Source: Bog-473 sp963719485 (GTDB lineage Bacteria > Actinomycetota > Acidimicrobiia > Acidimicrobiales > RAAP-2). From it: DNA of 64,000 nt. Shown here one piece after another: positions 51,200 to 63,670 of this stretch. Position numbers and translations under genes: made by a program. The stretch spans positions 4,340,001 to 4,404,000 of the forward strand of contig OY970387.1 of NCBI GenBank assembly GCA_963719485.1, in the 5' to 3' direction. Numbering within the stretch: position 1 is the first letter of the stretch; each line of letters begins with the position of its first letter. The notes under the pieces were generated by a model, which ran no database searches, was not told the DNA's origin, and saw only the letters and a list, made by a program, of their open reading frames with translations.

Positions 51200-51243
51200 G
51201 GCAGAGCTTGAACCTCCGACCTTTTGGGTTATAAGCCCGCCGG
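51200..51243 (-). other. tRNA-like fragment
   Basis: Read leftward, GGGCTTATAACCC, then AAAAGG and GGAGGTTCAAGC, resembles the anticodon arm, variable loop and T-arm of a tRNA (TAT anticodon). No D-arm or acceptor stem is present. It may be a second remnant of tRNA-linked integration. Confidence 0.3.
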
Positions 51244-51312
51244 ATCGACGTCGGCATTGCCAATGAATAGGGCCGCTAATCCCTACGATCATTAGCGAGG
51301 CAACCCATGCAT

Positions 51313-51674
51313 TCAATCTTGGGGACCGGCCGATTCCTGGCGCCTATGGAGCAGGTGGTACGGCCTCACATACTCCGATGCCGGACTGAGATCCCAGACT
51401 TCGAGTACCGGAGGGGTGACCGTCCTACCCTGCCGCGCCGCGCGCCATCCTGCCCTGCGAAGGCTCATCTCGAGATACGCAATGACAACCTCATTGTTGG
51501 TAACGCTGTCATCGCCGACGGCGTCGCGGATCTCATCGCGAGAGATGGGTTGGTCTCTCCAACTCGTCTCCGCATGTCCCATCTCCCGGTTCCCGTCTCG
51601 ATCGCGACGACCCAGTGATCGCCCTCTGTCTTCAGTTCCGCTCGAATCGCTGAAGGGTCGAACTCGAAAAGCAT
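51313..51674 (-). pseudogene. Small unidentified gene, probably frameshifted
   Basis: An ATG at 51674 starts MLFEFDPSAIRAELKTEGDH and VVAIETGTGRWDMRR, a plausible protein, but the frame then degrades. A second frame resumes with PISRDEIRDAVGDDSV and NNEVVIAYLEMSLRRAGW, also plausible. Together they look like one small gene with a frameshift. I do not recognise the family. Confidence 0.3.
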
Positions 51675-51750
51675 TGCTGACTCCAGATCGTCGTTCAATT
51701 GGCAGATTCGGCTCTGTTGCAGCCTCGCCGCGTACATCTCGCGTCATTGA

Positions 51751-52311
51751 TCAGGACTTTGATGAGACCAACTGCATCAGCCCCTTGTCGACGATGTCGA
51801 AGGGCTCTCGACTTCGTTCGGCCCGGCAAAGCGCCACTGCTCCCTCGGTCGCTGCGATGATCATGACGGCAAACGGCCGGGCAGAGCTCTCGGCCACTCC
51901 GCCGGCAACTAGTAGTCCGGCCAGATGAGCCGTCCAATCTCGAAAGATCGCTCCGGCGTGGTCGAGCAGATCATCGTCGGACCCCGCCACAGTGACGGCG
52001 ATCACGGCACAGCCTGCCGTCAGGTCTGAGCTGTCGAGGAGCTGACGCCACAGATCCAGGAACTGTTTGACGATCGCCTCGGCAGGGCTGCCCCGCCTCG
52101 ACTCCATCACGGCCAGCGCCCGCGAACTGACCAGGTCGAGCGCAGCGTGGACAAGTTCGGACTTTCCGCCCGGAAAGTGGTGGTAGATCGACCCCCTGGG
52201 GGAATTGGTCGCGTCCAACACCTCAGCAAAGGAGGTGCCCTCGACCCCCTTGGTGGCCAGGAGGCCAGCGGCCCCTTTCACCATTTTCGTCCGAACGTCG
52301 CCCTGTGCCAT
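51751..52311 (-). CDS. TetR-family transcriptional regulator
   Basis: From the ATG at 52311 the 186-residue product has the TetR HTH (KMVKGAAGLLATKGVEGTSFAEVLDATNSPRGSIYHHFPGGKSELV) and a helical ligand domain of the LmrA/YxaF kind (DLTAGCAVIAV). It is divergent from the tautomerase gene and a highly symmetric 43-bp dyad lies between them, so it most likely represses both. Longer frames up to 52989 are not coding. Confidence 0.92.
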   Translation of the reverse strand: MAQGDVRTKMVKGAAGLLATKGVEGTSFAEVLDATNSPRGSIYHHFPGGKSELVHAALDLVSSRALAVMESRRGSPAEAIVKQFLDLWRQLLDSSDLTAGCAVIAVTVAGSDDDLLDHAGAIFRDWTAHLAGLLVAGGVAESSARPFAVMIIAATEGAVALCRAERSREPFDIVDKGLMQLVSSKS

Positions 52312-52355
52312 GTCTTGGTCCTGATCATGCCCCTCCGTCGAATGTCCGCCGGGGC

Positions 52356-52398
52356 TATGCAAGTCATCATAGTCTCGGTTACTATGTCTGCTTGCATA
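52356..52398. promoter_or_regulatory. Symmetric 43-bp double dyad, TetR operator
   Basis: TATGCAAG (52356-52363) and CTTGCATA (52391-52398) enclose a second inverted repeat, CATAGT (52368-52373) and ACTATG (52381-52386), with equal 4-base spacers and a 7-base centre. It sits between the start of the TetR gene (52311) and the ATG of the tautomerase gene (52417), so it can control both promoters. Confidence 0.75.
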
Positions 52399-52416
52399 CA
52401 TAGAAAGGCTCCTCGC

Positions 52417-52866
52417 ATGCCCATGATCGACGTCTACGCCACCGACGGCACCTTCGAGCAGGGTGGCCAACTGGCCGCCGACCTCGCCCGAACGCTGATG
52501 GTCATTGAGGGCGTGCCGGACATCCCGATGTTCCGCCAGAACACTGCCGCCTTCATCCACGAGTTGCCGGCGGGCAGCATCTCGAACGTGGAGGGGCAGG
52601 ACAATTACGTACGCGTGCAGGTGCTCACGAACGCCGGCGCGCTCGACCGCGACAAGCAGCTGGCCGTGGTGAGTCAGTTCACAGAGCTCGTAAGCCAGGC
52701 GGCCAAAGATCCTTCGCTGACTGAGCGGACGTGGGTCCTCCTGACAGAGGCGATCGAGGGTGGCTGGGGGCTCGCAGGCCACGCGAATACCAATGGCGAA
52801 CTCGTCGATGCTGCGCGAGCGCAGATCGCACAGATCGCAGCTGCCAAGGACGGCGGACGGAATTAG
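52417..52866 (+). CDS. Tautomerase-family protein
   Basis: The 149-residue product starts MPMIDVYA, giving the N-terminal proline that acts as catalytic base in this superfamily after Met removal. EHELPAGSISN-like, DNYVRVQVLTNAGALDRDKQ and ERTWVLLTEAIEGGWGLAGH follow. It probably isomerises keto-enol or dienoate compounds, perhaps in aromatic breakdown. It heads a rightward group with enoyl-CoA hydratase and a dehydrogenase. Confidence 0.85.
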   Translation: MPMIDVYATDGTFEQGGQLAADLARTLMVIEGVPDIPMFRQNTAAFIHELPAGSISNVEGQDNYVRVQVLTNAGALDRDKQLAVVSQFTELVSQAAKDPSLTERTWVLLTEAIEGGWGLAGHANTNGELVDAARAQIAQIAAAKDGGRN

Positions 52867-52976
52867 CGGCGCCGTTGACACCGACCCAGATGCAGGTGTC
52901 AACGCCGGACGAGCGGATCTCGGCTGACCATCCACGTTCCGACCAAAGCTCTGCCGCAACGGAAAGAGGCTCCCCC

Positions 52977-53807
52977 ATGGCAAGCGCACTGACCCAGTTC
53001 ACCGTCACCGATGTGGCTCCGGGCTACTGGCGAGTGACCTTTCGCAATCCCCCGATCAACCTCGAAGACCCGGACACGATTCTTGAGCTCCAAGAGTTGG
53101 TGGGTCTGATGGAGACGGACGATGCGCTGCGTGTCGCAGTACTCGAGAGCGCTGATCCAGATTTCTTCATCAATCACTACGACATTGCTCGTGCTACCGA
53201 AACACCCGTCGCACCGGGTCCAACGGGCCTGCCCACGTGGATCGATACGGCCACCCGTCTGGCATCGACGTCCGTCGTGACCATTGCCAAGATCCGCGGT
53301 CGCAATAGAGGCGGTGGAAGCGAGGTGGCCCTCGCTTGTGATCTCCGATTCGCCAGCCGGGAGAAGGCGCTGTTTGGCCAACCTGAAGTCGGTGCGGGGA
53401 TGTTTCCAGGAGGTGGCGCCCTGGAGCGACTCCCGCTGCTCGTGGGACGCGCCCGCGCCTTGGAGATCATCCTGGGCAGCGACGACTTCGACGCTGAGAC
53501 CGCGGCCCATTACGGCTGGATCAACCGCGCCATTCCCGACGACGAACTGGACGACTTCGTCGACGCCTTCGCCCGCCGGATCGCCTCGTTCGACAGGCCG
53601 GCCCTCGCCGAAGCAAAGCGCCTTGTGAACCGACGGACGCTCCCACCCGCAGAAGACCTTGTCGAAACGCAGGACATGTTTCTCACGGCCTTCTCCTGGC
53701 CGACCCTGCATGAGCGGGGGGCAAGACTGCGACGTCGGGCGAGCGAGGTCGGACCTGAATTCGAACTCCGCTTCGGGCACTACCTGGTAGATCTTGGTGA
53801 GGACTGA
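52977..53807 (+). CDS. Enoyl-CoA hydratase/isomerase family protein
   Basis: The 276-residue product matches the crotonase fold: VTFRNPPINL, the first oxyanion loop region, then RNRGGGSEVALACDLRFASREKALFGQPEVGAGMFPGGGALERL with a Gly-rich oxyanion site and Glu. The ATG at 52977 has GGAAAGAGG upstream. Members act on acyl-CoA or, in some branches, on small ketones; the exact reaction is not determined here. Confidence 0.88.
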   Translation: MASALTQFTVTDVAPGYWRVTFRNPPINLEDPDTILELQELVGLMETDDALRVAVLESADPDFFINHYDIARATETPVAPGPTGLPTWIDTATRLASTSVVTIAKIRGRNRGGGSEVALACDLRFASREKALFGQPEVGAGMFPGGGALERLPLLVGRARALEIILGSDDFDAETAAHYGWINRAIPDDELDDFVDAFARRIASFDRPALAEAKRLVNRRTLPPAEDLVETQDMFLTAFSWPTLHERGARLRRRASEVGPEFELRFGHYLVDLGED

Positions 53808-53869
53808 TCCAGTTCCCCGCAGAGCGGTCCCCCAATCGAACCCCATAACGAAGAGATGAGAGACCGACC

Positions 53870-55018
53870 ATGACTCCCCCAACTCCCCCTAGCTCGCTCG
53901 AACTCCGCTCACTGGTCACCGAACAAGGAACGTTGGAACTCTCGTTGATCGACGTCCCCGTGCCGATCCCCAGGCCCGGTCAGGTCCTCGTTCGCGTCGA
54001 GGCAGCGCCGATCAATCCGTCCGACCTGGGACTGTTGTTCGCCGGTGCGGACATGAGTGCGGCGACAGTCAACGGACCCCGAGATCGCCCCGTTGTGACG
54101 ATACCCCTCTCCGAGGGGGCACTCCGGGCTCTGGCAGCTCGGGTCGGACGGTCGCTGCCGGTCGGCAACGAGGGAGCGGGCACCGTGATGGCTGCTGGGG
54201 ACACTCCTGAAGCTCAGGCGCTCATGGGGCGGACCGTCTCGGTGGCCGGGGGTGGGATGTACACCCAGTACCGGGCAAGCGAAGCAGCAGCGTGCCTCGT
54301 CCTGCCGGAAGGCACGCCGGCGAGGACGGGAGCGTCATCGTTTGTCAATCCGCTGACCGCGCTCGGAATGATCGAGACGATGCGTCGGGAGGATCACAGC
54401 GGTCTCGTCCATACGGCGGCGGCGTCGAATCTCGGGCAGATGCTGGTCAAACTCTGTCTCGGAGAGGACGTGCCCCTTGTCAACATCGTGCGCAGGCCAG
54501 AGCACGCGGAACTCCTGCGATCCATCGGCGCCGTGCATGTCTGCGACTCCAGTGCGTCGTCGTTCAAGCGTGATCTCAGAGACGCCGTGACCTCCACGTC
54601 GGCCACGCTCGCTTTCGACGCCACCGGTGGGGGGAATCTCGCCAGTCAGATCCTCAGCGCCATGGAGGCGGCGGCCTCCCAATCCGCCACGGAGTACTCG
54701 AGATACGGGTCGAGCGTTCGCAAGCAGGTGTACATCTACGGAGGCCTCGACCCGAGTCCGACCATCTTGACTCGGACGTTTGGCTTCGCCTGGAACGTGG
54801 GCGGGTGGCTGCTCACGCCATTCCTCCAGAACATTGGCCCCGAGCGGTTCGGTGAGCTCCGTCAAGCCGTGGCGGCTGGACTGACGACCACGTTCGCCAG
54901 CAGTTACTCGAGCGAGATCTCACTCGCCCAGGTCCTCGATCCCAGCGTGTTCTCTCAGTGCATCAAGCAGTCCACAGGAGCAAAGGTGCTTGTAAATCCT
55001 CAGCTCGACCGCCCTTGA
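53870..55018 (+). CDS. Zinc-binding-type medium-chain dehydrogenase
   Basis: The 382-residue product has the MDR N-terminal domain (PRPGQVLVRVEAAPINPSDLGLL), then VGNEGAGTVMAAG, and a Rossmann part with AAASNLGQMLVKL, VNIVRR and GAVHVCDSS. It lacks most structural zinc cysteines. It is longer than quinone oxidoreductases because of an extra insertion around residues 60-100. It lies 62 nt after the crotonase gene and is probably in the same operon. Confidence 0.87.
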   Translation: MTPPTPPSSLELRSLVTEQGTLELSLIDVPVPIPRPGQVLVRVEAAPINPSDLGLLFAGADMSAATVNGPRDRPVVTIPLSEGALRALAARVGRSLPVGNEGAGTVMAAGDTPEAQALMGRTVSVAGGGMYTQYRASEAAACLVLPEGTPARTGASSFVNPLTALGMIETMRREDHSGLVHTAAASNLGQMLVKLCLGEDVPLVNIVRRPEHAELLRSIGAVHVCDSSASSFKRDLRDAVTSTSATLAFDATGGGNLASQILSAMEAAASQSATEYSRYGSSVRKQVYIYGGLDPSPTILTRTFGFAWNVGGWLLTPFLQNIGPERFGELRQAVAAGLTTTFASSYSSEISLAQVLDPSVFSQCIKQSTGAKVLVNPQLDRP

Positions 55019-55110
55019 GCCTGATCACTCGTACGCCGACAGACAAAAACGCATGTCATCGGCCAACCCACTCGTCTGTACTCGCGATTCAGGACTTGGC
55101 CTCCGTGGCC

Positions 55111-55944
55111 TTACCACCACTTCCGCTCGAGAGCTTGGCCCGGTTTGGAACCGGCATCGAGGGCATCGAGTTCGACCATGTCGGCATCGGAGAGGGTGAA
55201 CTCGAGAGCGCCGAAGTTCTCGAGTATCCGTTCGCGATGTGTTGATTTCGGGAGCACCACGAAATCGTGCTGAAGACCCCATCGGATGAGGATTTGCGAT
55301 GGCGTTCTGCCAGTGCGCGCAGCAATTGCGTCCACTCCAGGATTCGAGAGATGACGACCGGTTCCCAGCGGACTGTACGCCTCCATTACCAGATTGCGTC
55401 GGCGTCCCTCTTCGATCAGCTCCCTGCGATAGCTGAACGGATTGAGGTTGATCTGATTGACGACAGGAGCAGTGGTCGCCACGGCAGCAACCTCCTCCAG
55501 CTCCGAGAAGTCGAAATTCGACACGCCTATCGATCGGGCATAACCGAGACTGTGTGCCTGCTCCATCCCGGGCCAGGCCCAAGTCGGTCCGCCCTGGGGC
55601 CAGTGCACGAGGTAGAGGTCGACGTAGTCGAGCTTCAGGCGCTCCAGGCTCGCTTCGAGCTCGCGGACCGGATCCTTGGATCCTGGATAGAACTTCGTCG
55701 TGATGAAGACATCACTGCGGTCAAGCCCGCTCTGTCGGAATCCCTCTCCGACGCCTGCTTCGTTCCCGTACCCTTGGGCCGTGTCGATGTGGCGGTAGCC
55801 AACCTCGAGTGCCCAGCGCACCGCATCTTCGGTCTCGCGACCCTCTGGGGTCTGCCACACGCCAAGGGCGAGCGTCGGAATCACACGCCCATCGGCAAGC
55901 GTCTGCACTGGCACGGATTCTCCGAAGGGAGATGTCGTCGTCAT
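55111..55944 (-). CDS. Aldo/keto reductase
   Basis: The 277-residue product has the catalytic set Asp and Tyr in HIDTAQGYGNEAGVG, Lys in ITTKFYPG and His in YLVHWPQGG. GVSNFD, NQINLNPF and LPKSTHRERILENF (NADPH binding) follow. It reduces aldehydes or ketones with NADPH in the cytoplasm. It is convergent with the dehydrogenase at 53870 and is the last gene before the tRNA-Asn gene. Confidence 0.93.
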   Translation of the reverse strand: MTTTSPFGESVPVQTLADGRVIPTLALGVWQTPEGRETEDAVRWALEVGYRHIDTAQGYGNEAGVGEGFRQSGLDRSDVFITTKFYPGSKDPVRELEASLERLKLDYVDLYLVHWPQGGPTWAWPGMEQAHSLGYARSIGVSNFDFSELEEVAAVATTAPVVNQINLNPFSYRRELIEEGRRRNLVMEAYSPLGTGRHLSNPGVDAIAARTGRTPSQILIRWGLQHDFVVLPKSTHRERILENFGALEFTLSDADMVELDALDAGSKPGQALERKWW

Positions 55945-56123
55945 GATCTACTCCTCATCGCTGAAGGACGCCCCGATGTTGCCACTTTGCTCCAGGTGGT
56001 CTTCCCGGAAATCGCATGATGTAGCGAGTTTGAATGGGGCAGGCGTTCTTGGCCGTTCAAATACCTTGAACCAGCCCCAAGAGCGTGTCCGCCAGTTCGT
56101 CCCGATGGCTGCGACGAGAAAAG

Positions 56124-56195
<72 letters not shown>

Positions 56196-56277
56196 AGGGT
56201 CGAGAAAAACAGACCCCGAACGATATCAGCGACCCGCGCCGGGATCGTTGAGGCCACGGCCCGAATTTCTGGCGCGA

Positions 56278-57633
56278 TCAGGACTCTTCGAGGTAGTCCC
56301 TGAGGAGGTGGGCGGCATCCGGCCGGCGCAGCTTCGCCAGCGTCTTGGACTCGATCTGGCGTACCCGCTCTCTCGTCACTCCGAACTCTCTGCCGACCTC
56401 TTCGAGCGTCCGGATCTTGCCGTCGTCGAGGCCGAAGCGCAGGCGCACCACGTCCTGCTCACGCTCGGACAGATGCCCAAGGGCCTCTCTCACCGCGGCG
56501 TCCAGCAGCGAGCGCGTCGCTGCGTCGTCGGGGACCACCGCTCCCCTGTCTTCGATGAGGTCGGACAGGTTGAAGTCGTCCTCGTCACCCACCGGCTGCT
56601 CGAGTGAGACCGTGTCCTGGTTGATGCGCAGGATCTCGCGCACGCGCTCCATCGGAAGTTCGACGCGGAGCGCCACCTCTTCGATCGTCGGTTCGCGGCC
56701 GAGTTCCTGAAGGAGTTGGCGTTGCGCCCACACGACCTTGTTGATGGTCTCCACCATGTGCACGGGGATGCGGATGGTGCGAGCCTGGTCCGCGATTGCC
56801 CGGGTAATGGCTTGGCGGATCCACCACGTGGCATACGTCGAGAACTTGAAGCCCTTCGTGTGATCGAACTTGTCGACCGCCCGCATCAGCCCGAGATTGC
56901 CCTCCTGAATCAGGTCGAGGAAGGCCAGCCCGCGGTTGCGGTAGCGCTTGGCAATCGAGACGACGAGGCGCAGGTTGGCCTCAATGAGCTCGTCCTTTGC
57001 CTTGAGACCGTTGCGCTTGAGCCGCTTGCAGCGGGCGATCCCGCCAGCGTCCAGCAGATCCGTCTCGGGCCCCTCGCCGGCCAGGGCGAGCTCGTGGGCA
57101 ACCAGTCTGGCCGCAGCCGCGTTGCCCTCTTCAATCGCCTTGGCGATCTCAACCTCGAGCTCGGCATTGAGCAGCGGAACCCGACCGATCTCCTTGAGAT
57201 AGGTGTGCACTGGGTCTTCGGAGCTACCGCTGGTATCGCCGCTCGAGGCGGTCCGCTTCCCGTTGGCCTCGCGGCGGGCGTCTGCCCGAACCGCACCCTC
57301 GGACTTGGGGACAGCTCGCTCTGCCTTGGGCGGCGCCACTTCGAGAACGAGGTCTTCTTCTTCGTCTGGAACGAGCGCGACGCCTTCGGCCGTGACGCGA
57401 TCGATGAGCGTCGTCAGCACCTCCGGCGTCAACTCCACCGTGTGCAGGGCCTCGATCAGCTCTGCTTGCGTGAGTTGACCCTTCTCGCGACCCGTCGCGA
57501 GCGCCGCTTCGAAATCGACCTGCGACACGCCGGGTGGGAGCGCGACATGAGAGATGGGCGCCAGCGAATCGGAGGGCGCGTCCGGCAAGTCGACGTGGCC
57601 TTCGTCGATCGCAACTGCGGACTCTTCGCTCAC
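56278..57633 (-). CDS. rpoD: Principal RNA polymerase sigma factor (sigma-70)
   Basis: The 451-residue product has an acidic N-terminal region (1.1-like), then region 1.2 (DPVHTYLKEIGRVPLL), region 2 (LRLVVSIAKRYRNRGLAFLDLIQEGNLGLMRAVDKFD... FSTYATWWIRQAI), region 3 and region 4 ending RQIESKTLAKLRRP and LRDYLEES. It directs transcription of housekeeping promoters. It follows dnaG by 19 nt, a typical macromolecular synthesis operon arrangement. Confidence 0.97.
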   Translation of the reverse strand: MSEESAVAIDEGHVDLPDAPSDSLAPISHVALPPGVSQVDFEAALATGREKGQLTQAELIEALHTVELTPEVLTTLIDRVTAEGVALVPDEEEDLVLEVAPPKAERAVPKSEGAVRADARREANGKRTASSGDTSGSSEDPVHTYLKEIGRVPLLNAELEVEIAKAIEEGNAAAARLVAHELALAGEGPETDLLDAGGIARCKRLKRNGLKAKDELIEANLRLVVSIAKRYRNRGLAFLDLIQEGNLGLMRAVDKFDHTKGFKFSTYATWWIRQAITRAIADQARTIRIPVHMVETINKVVWAQRQLLQELGREPTIEEVALRVELPMERVREILRINQDTVSLEQPVGDEDDFNLSDLIEDRGAVVPDDAATRSLLDAAVREALGHLSEREQDVVRLRFGLDDGKIRTLEEVGREFGVTRERVRQIESKTLAKLRRPDAAHLLRDYLEES

Positions 57634-57652
57634 CCTCGCCCTGCCAACGTTG

Positions 57653-59542
57653 TCACTCCCCGGTATCCCTCTGAACCAACCACGCTACCAACCGATCGGC
57701 AGGGTCGCGGCCAGACGGCAATTCCTCCAGTTCGTCCAGCCAAAGCCGGGCCTGAACGGTCTCGGCCGCCCGCGCCTGCCAGGAGTCGTCGCCCACCCGC
57801 GATTCGATCTCGACATCTGCGAGTGCGCGCCGTGCCGCGCTGCGCAGGAGCACCGCGACCACTGAGTCGACCGGGTCACCCAACTCAGGGTCACCCGACA
57901 TCGGCTCCTCGACTATGACGCGTCGCAACAGGATTGCCACCTCCGGTGACGCGGACTCCACCGCTTCGTGCACGCTGTCGTTCTCCAACAGAGCGACAAA
58001 GGCCTGACGCTGCAGGCGATCGGTGAAGAGCACAGCGTGAACTCGATCCCCTACATCTTCGGGTTTGTGGACAGCCAACTTGAGTGCCTCGAGGCCAGGC
58101 CCAGGTCGTAGCGCCGCCATAAGGGCCGAACCGCCTTCCCCATCCTCGGGCGCGACGCGATCGCCGTCGTCCTCGGGATAGTCGCGTGGCGGCTCTTCAC
58201 TCGACCCGCGGGTACGCCGGGTCGGGCGCTCCGCCGGTGGATGCGCGCGGAAGTGGTCCAGGCGTTCGCGGAGCCTGGCCGAGTCGAGGCGACACCGGTC
58301 GGCGAGTTGCATCACGTACTGGTCGCGCACCAGGTCATCGGGGTGCTCCGCCACTGCTGTCAGCGCCGTATCGGCCGCCCTCGCCCTGCCCTCCGCCGTC
58401 GTGAGGTCGCCCGCTTTCAGCATGCGATCGACCCGGAACTGCAGGAATGGTCGGGCCTCCTTGATGGCGCGGGCGAGCCCTCCCGGGTCGGTGCGGGCGA
58501 GGTCTCCGGGGTCGCTGCCACCGGGGAGGTCGGCCACCACGACGTCCACCTCGTGCTTGCGCTCCCACTCGTAGACGCGCGACGTCGCGCTCTGCCCCGC
58601 AGCATCGGCGTCGTATGCCAGCACGATGCGCTTGGCAAAGTTGCGCAGCAGCGTGAAGTGCTCCTCGGCTAGCGCGGTGCCACAGGTGGCGACGGCCCAC
58701 GGCACGCCGGCCTGGAAGCAGCCGATGACGTCGGTGTAGCCCTCGCACACCACGACCTCACCTTGGGCGATGATCCCCTTCTTGGCCCAGTTGAGCGCGT
58801 ACAGGGTCCTGCGTTTCGAATAGATCGGTGACTCTTGCGAGTTCTTGTACTTGGGCTCTGGTCGTTCGGGCGGCGGCTGACCCAGTCGCGGCGGGAGGAT
58901 GCGTCCGCCCAAGGCGACCGGGCGTCCGGAGGGGTCGCAGATCGGGAAGAGCACGCGGCCCCGGAAGAAGTCCTGCACCCGGTCACGGCGGTTGACGAAG
59001 CCGAGCCCCGAGTCGGAGAGGACATTCTCGGGAAGTCGCAACGACTTGGCCATGGCGTCCCAGTCGTCCGGAGCCCAGCCCAAACGGAACTGGCGCACGA
59101 CGTCCCCGTCGTAGCCGCGTGAGCGCAGGTAATCGCGGGCCGGGCCCGCGTCCGGTGAGCGCAGGAGGCGCTCGTGGTACCAGTCGACGGCGCGGTCCAT
59201 AGCGTCGAGCAGCTCGGACCGGCGCTTGTGATCGCGTCCCATCTCCTGGTCCTCGTGCAGCGTGATGCCGGCCCGGTCGGCCAGGAAGCGGACGGCGTCG
59301 ACGAAGTCGAGGTGGTCCATGGCGCGCACGAAAGTGATGGCGTCGCCCGACTCCTGGCAGCCGAAGCAGTAGTAGAAGCCCTCCTCGGCATTGACGCTGA
59401 AGGAAGGGGTCTTCTCGGTGTGGAAGGGGCAGAGCCCGCTCCAGCGCCGGCCGACCTTCTTCAGCAGCGCGTGCTCACTGATGAGGGCCACGATGTCGGT
59501 GGCCGCCCGGACCTGGGCCACTTCCTCGTCCGGTATCCCCAC
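57653..59542 (-). CDS. dnaG: DNA primase
   Basis: The 629-residue product starts with the CHC2-type zinc finger (CPFHTEK and YYCFGCQ), followed by the TOPRIM/primase core with EGYTDVIG (Glu), and LAYDADAAGQ (DxD) and a C-terminal helicase-interaction region. It makes RNA primers for replication. It is upstream of rpoD in the same direction. Confidence 0.97.
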   Translation of the reverse strand: MGIPDEEVAQVRAATDIVALISEHALLKKVGRRWSGLCPFHTEKTPSFSVNAEEGFYYCFGCQESGDAITFVRAMDHLDFVDAVRFLADRAGITLHEDQEMGRDHKRRSELLDAMDRAVDWYHERLLRSPDAGPARDYLRSRGYDGDVVRQFRLGWAPDDWDAMAKSLRLPENVLSDSGLGFVNRRDRVQDFFRGRVLFPICDPSGRPVALGGRILPPRLGQPPPERPEPKYKNSQESPIYSKRRTLYALNWAKKGIIAQGEVVVCEGYTDVIGCFQAGVPWAVATCGTALAEEHFTLLRNFAKRIVLAYDADAAGQSATSRVYEWERKHEVDVVVADLPGGSDPGDLARTDPGGLARAIKEARPFLQFRVDRMLKAGDLTTAEGRARAADTALTAVAEHPDDLVRDQYVMQLADRCRLDSARLRERLDHFRAHPPAERPTRRTRGSSEEPPRDYPEDDGDRVAPEDGEGGSALMAALRPGPGLEALKLAVHKPEDVGDRVHAVLFTDRLQRQAFVALLENDSVHEAVESASPEVAILLRRVIVEEPMSGDPELGDPVDSVVAVLLRSAARRALADVEIESRVGDDSWQARAAETVQARLWLDELEELPSGRDPADRLVAWLVQRDTGE

Positions 59543-59598
59543 CCGAGTGAGGGTACCGCGGGGTTGTCCCTCATCCGTTCCCGCTTAAGTTCGCACCA

Positions 59599-59829
59599 AT
59601 GGCTGTCACGATCTACGGCGTCTGCGCCCTGACCTTCATGATGGGGATGTACGCCCTCGAAGCGCGGGGACGGGCCTTCATCCTGGCCTTCGCCCTGGGC
59701 TGTGCCCTGTCGAGCTCCTACGGCTTCTTGTCCGGGGCCTGGCCTTTCGGTGTGGTCGAGTCCATTTGGACCGTTATTGCACTTCGGCGCTACCTGCTTG
59801 CCGGTCGCTCCGGGGAGTCGGCCGCCTAG
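59599..59829 (+). CDS. Small membrane protein, function unknown
   Basis: The 76-residue product has two hydrophobic segments (residues 2-20 and 25-50) and an amphipathic end (WTVIALRRYLLAGR). It is divergent from dnaG with 56 bp between. I recognise the MAVTIYGVCALTFMMG pattern as a recurring small actinobacterial membrane protein but know no function. Confidence 0.65.
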   Translation: MAVTIYGVCALTFMMGMYALEARGRAFILAFALGCALSSSYGFLSGAWPFGVVESIWTVIALRRYLLAGRSGESAA

Positions 59830-59874
59830 TCGAGCTCATCGAGGCCCCTCTCCGCGGGACCCCTCTTCGACCGG

Positions 59875-60648
59875 TCAGTGGTTCCCATGCCCCGCGCCCG
59901 CGCCTTGCCCCGGGGGGGCGGGGGCGCCGGTCGGGTGAGAGGGGACGAGCGGGTCCCCCGCGCCCGCGCCTTGCCCCGGGGGCGCGGGCGCGCCGGTCGG
60001 GTGAGAGGGGACGAGCGGATCCGGCTGCGGCGGCCCGGCCGCTTGGCTCCTGGGAGGCGGGCCGTTGGCGTGACCGTTGGCACCGTTACCGGCATTCCCG
60101 TTGCCGCCAGCGACGGCGACATTCGGGCTCGGGAGGGGACCGGTGCCTGCTGCCGCCACGCCGACCTTCGCATTCGCTGAGCTGTTGCCGGAGCGATTGC
60201 CTAAGCCGTTGCCGTGGCTCCCGGCCGCTGGGATCGCGACTGAGTGTTGCGCGGCCTTTGCGCTCGCGTGTGAGCGTTGCACGTCAGCGGGCACGGCCGT
60301 CGTCACGAACTCGGATGAGGTCGCCGCTGCCGGATGCGACAGCTTCGGGAGCGTCGAGCCCGGGTCGAGGCTGAAGGCCAATGCCACTGTCGACGTCGGC
60401 AAAGTCGGTGTCGTCGCGCCGTGCAAGACCTGGGGGCTGGGCTCCAGTACGGCCTCCGGCGCGGTCGTATCGAGAGGGAGAGTGGATGAGCCGGGACCAC
60501 CCGTGCGAGCTCCGGAGGCGAAGACGGCCGGGGGCGCGCTCGAGGGTGCGGTGACCTCCAAGACGACGACGAGGGCCGACGCCACGAGTCCGATGCTGGC
60601 AAAATTGACGGTCCGGGCTCCGACCCGGTATTTCCGTCTCCCCCTCAT
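59875..60648 (-). CDS. Membrane-anchored low-complexity protein with a C-terminal tandem repeat
   Basis: From the ATG at 60648 the 257-residue product has a basic start (MRGRRKYRVG), one hydrophobic segment and then a Ser/Thr/Pro/Ala/Gly-rich exported region. The C-terminus carries two copies of a 22-residue unit (DPLVPSHPTGAPAPPGQGAG) that are nearly identical in DNA (59880-60010). It looks like a cell-wall-spanning or surface protein. Function is unknown. Confidence 0.6.
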   Translation of the reverse strand: MRGRRKYRVGARTVNFASIGLVASALVVVLEVTAPSSAPPAVFASGARTGGPGSSTLPLDTTAPEAVLEPSPQVLHGATTPTLPTSTVALAFSLDPGSTLPKLSHPAAATSSEFVTTAVPADVQRSHASAKAAQHSVAIPAAGSHGNGLGNRSGNSSANAKVGVAAAGTGPLPSPNVAVAGGNGNAGNGANGHANGPPPRSQAAGPPQPDPLVPSHPTGAPAPPGQGAGAGDPLVPSHPTGAPAPPGQGAGAGHGNH

Positions 60649-60864
60649 CTTGGTCCCCCTCGTCCGGAACACACCCACTTGTGAGCCTCCACTGACCCTG
60701 TCGTCATGCTGCACCTCTGCACGGGGCGATGCAACCGGCAGTAATAGGTCTCGGGGTTACGCCAGACGCGCCAAATCCCGCCGGTCACACGGCACCCATC
60801 TGCCAAGTCAACCCTTGTTCGAATCGGCTCCGGCGAGGCCTGTGGATTTCGGGCCGCATCTGGC

Positions 60865-63550
<2,686 letters not shown>

Positions 63551-63670
63551 CGGGCCTCCTTGCCCTGGACGGGCGAACCGCGTCGCGACGCGGTCACTCG
63601 AGTGGCGCCCTCCCAACCTGGGACGGGCCAACGCAGCCTACTTTCCCCCCGGCGGTGCTCCGCGGGCGGT

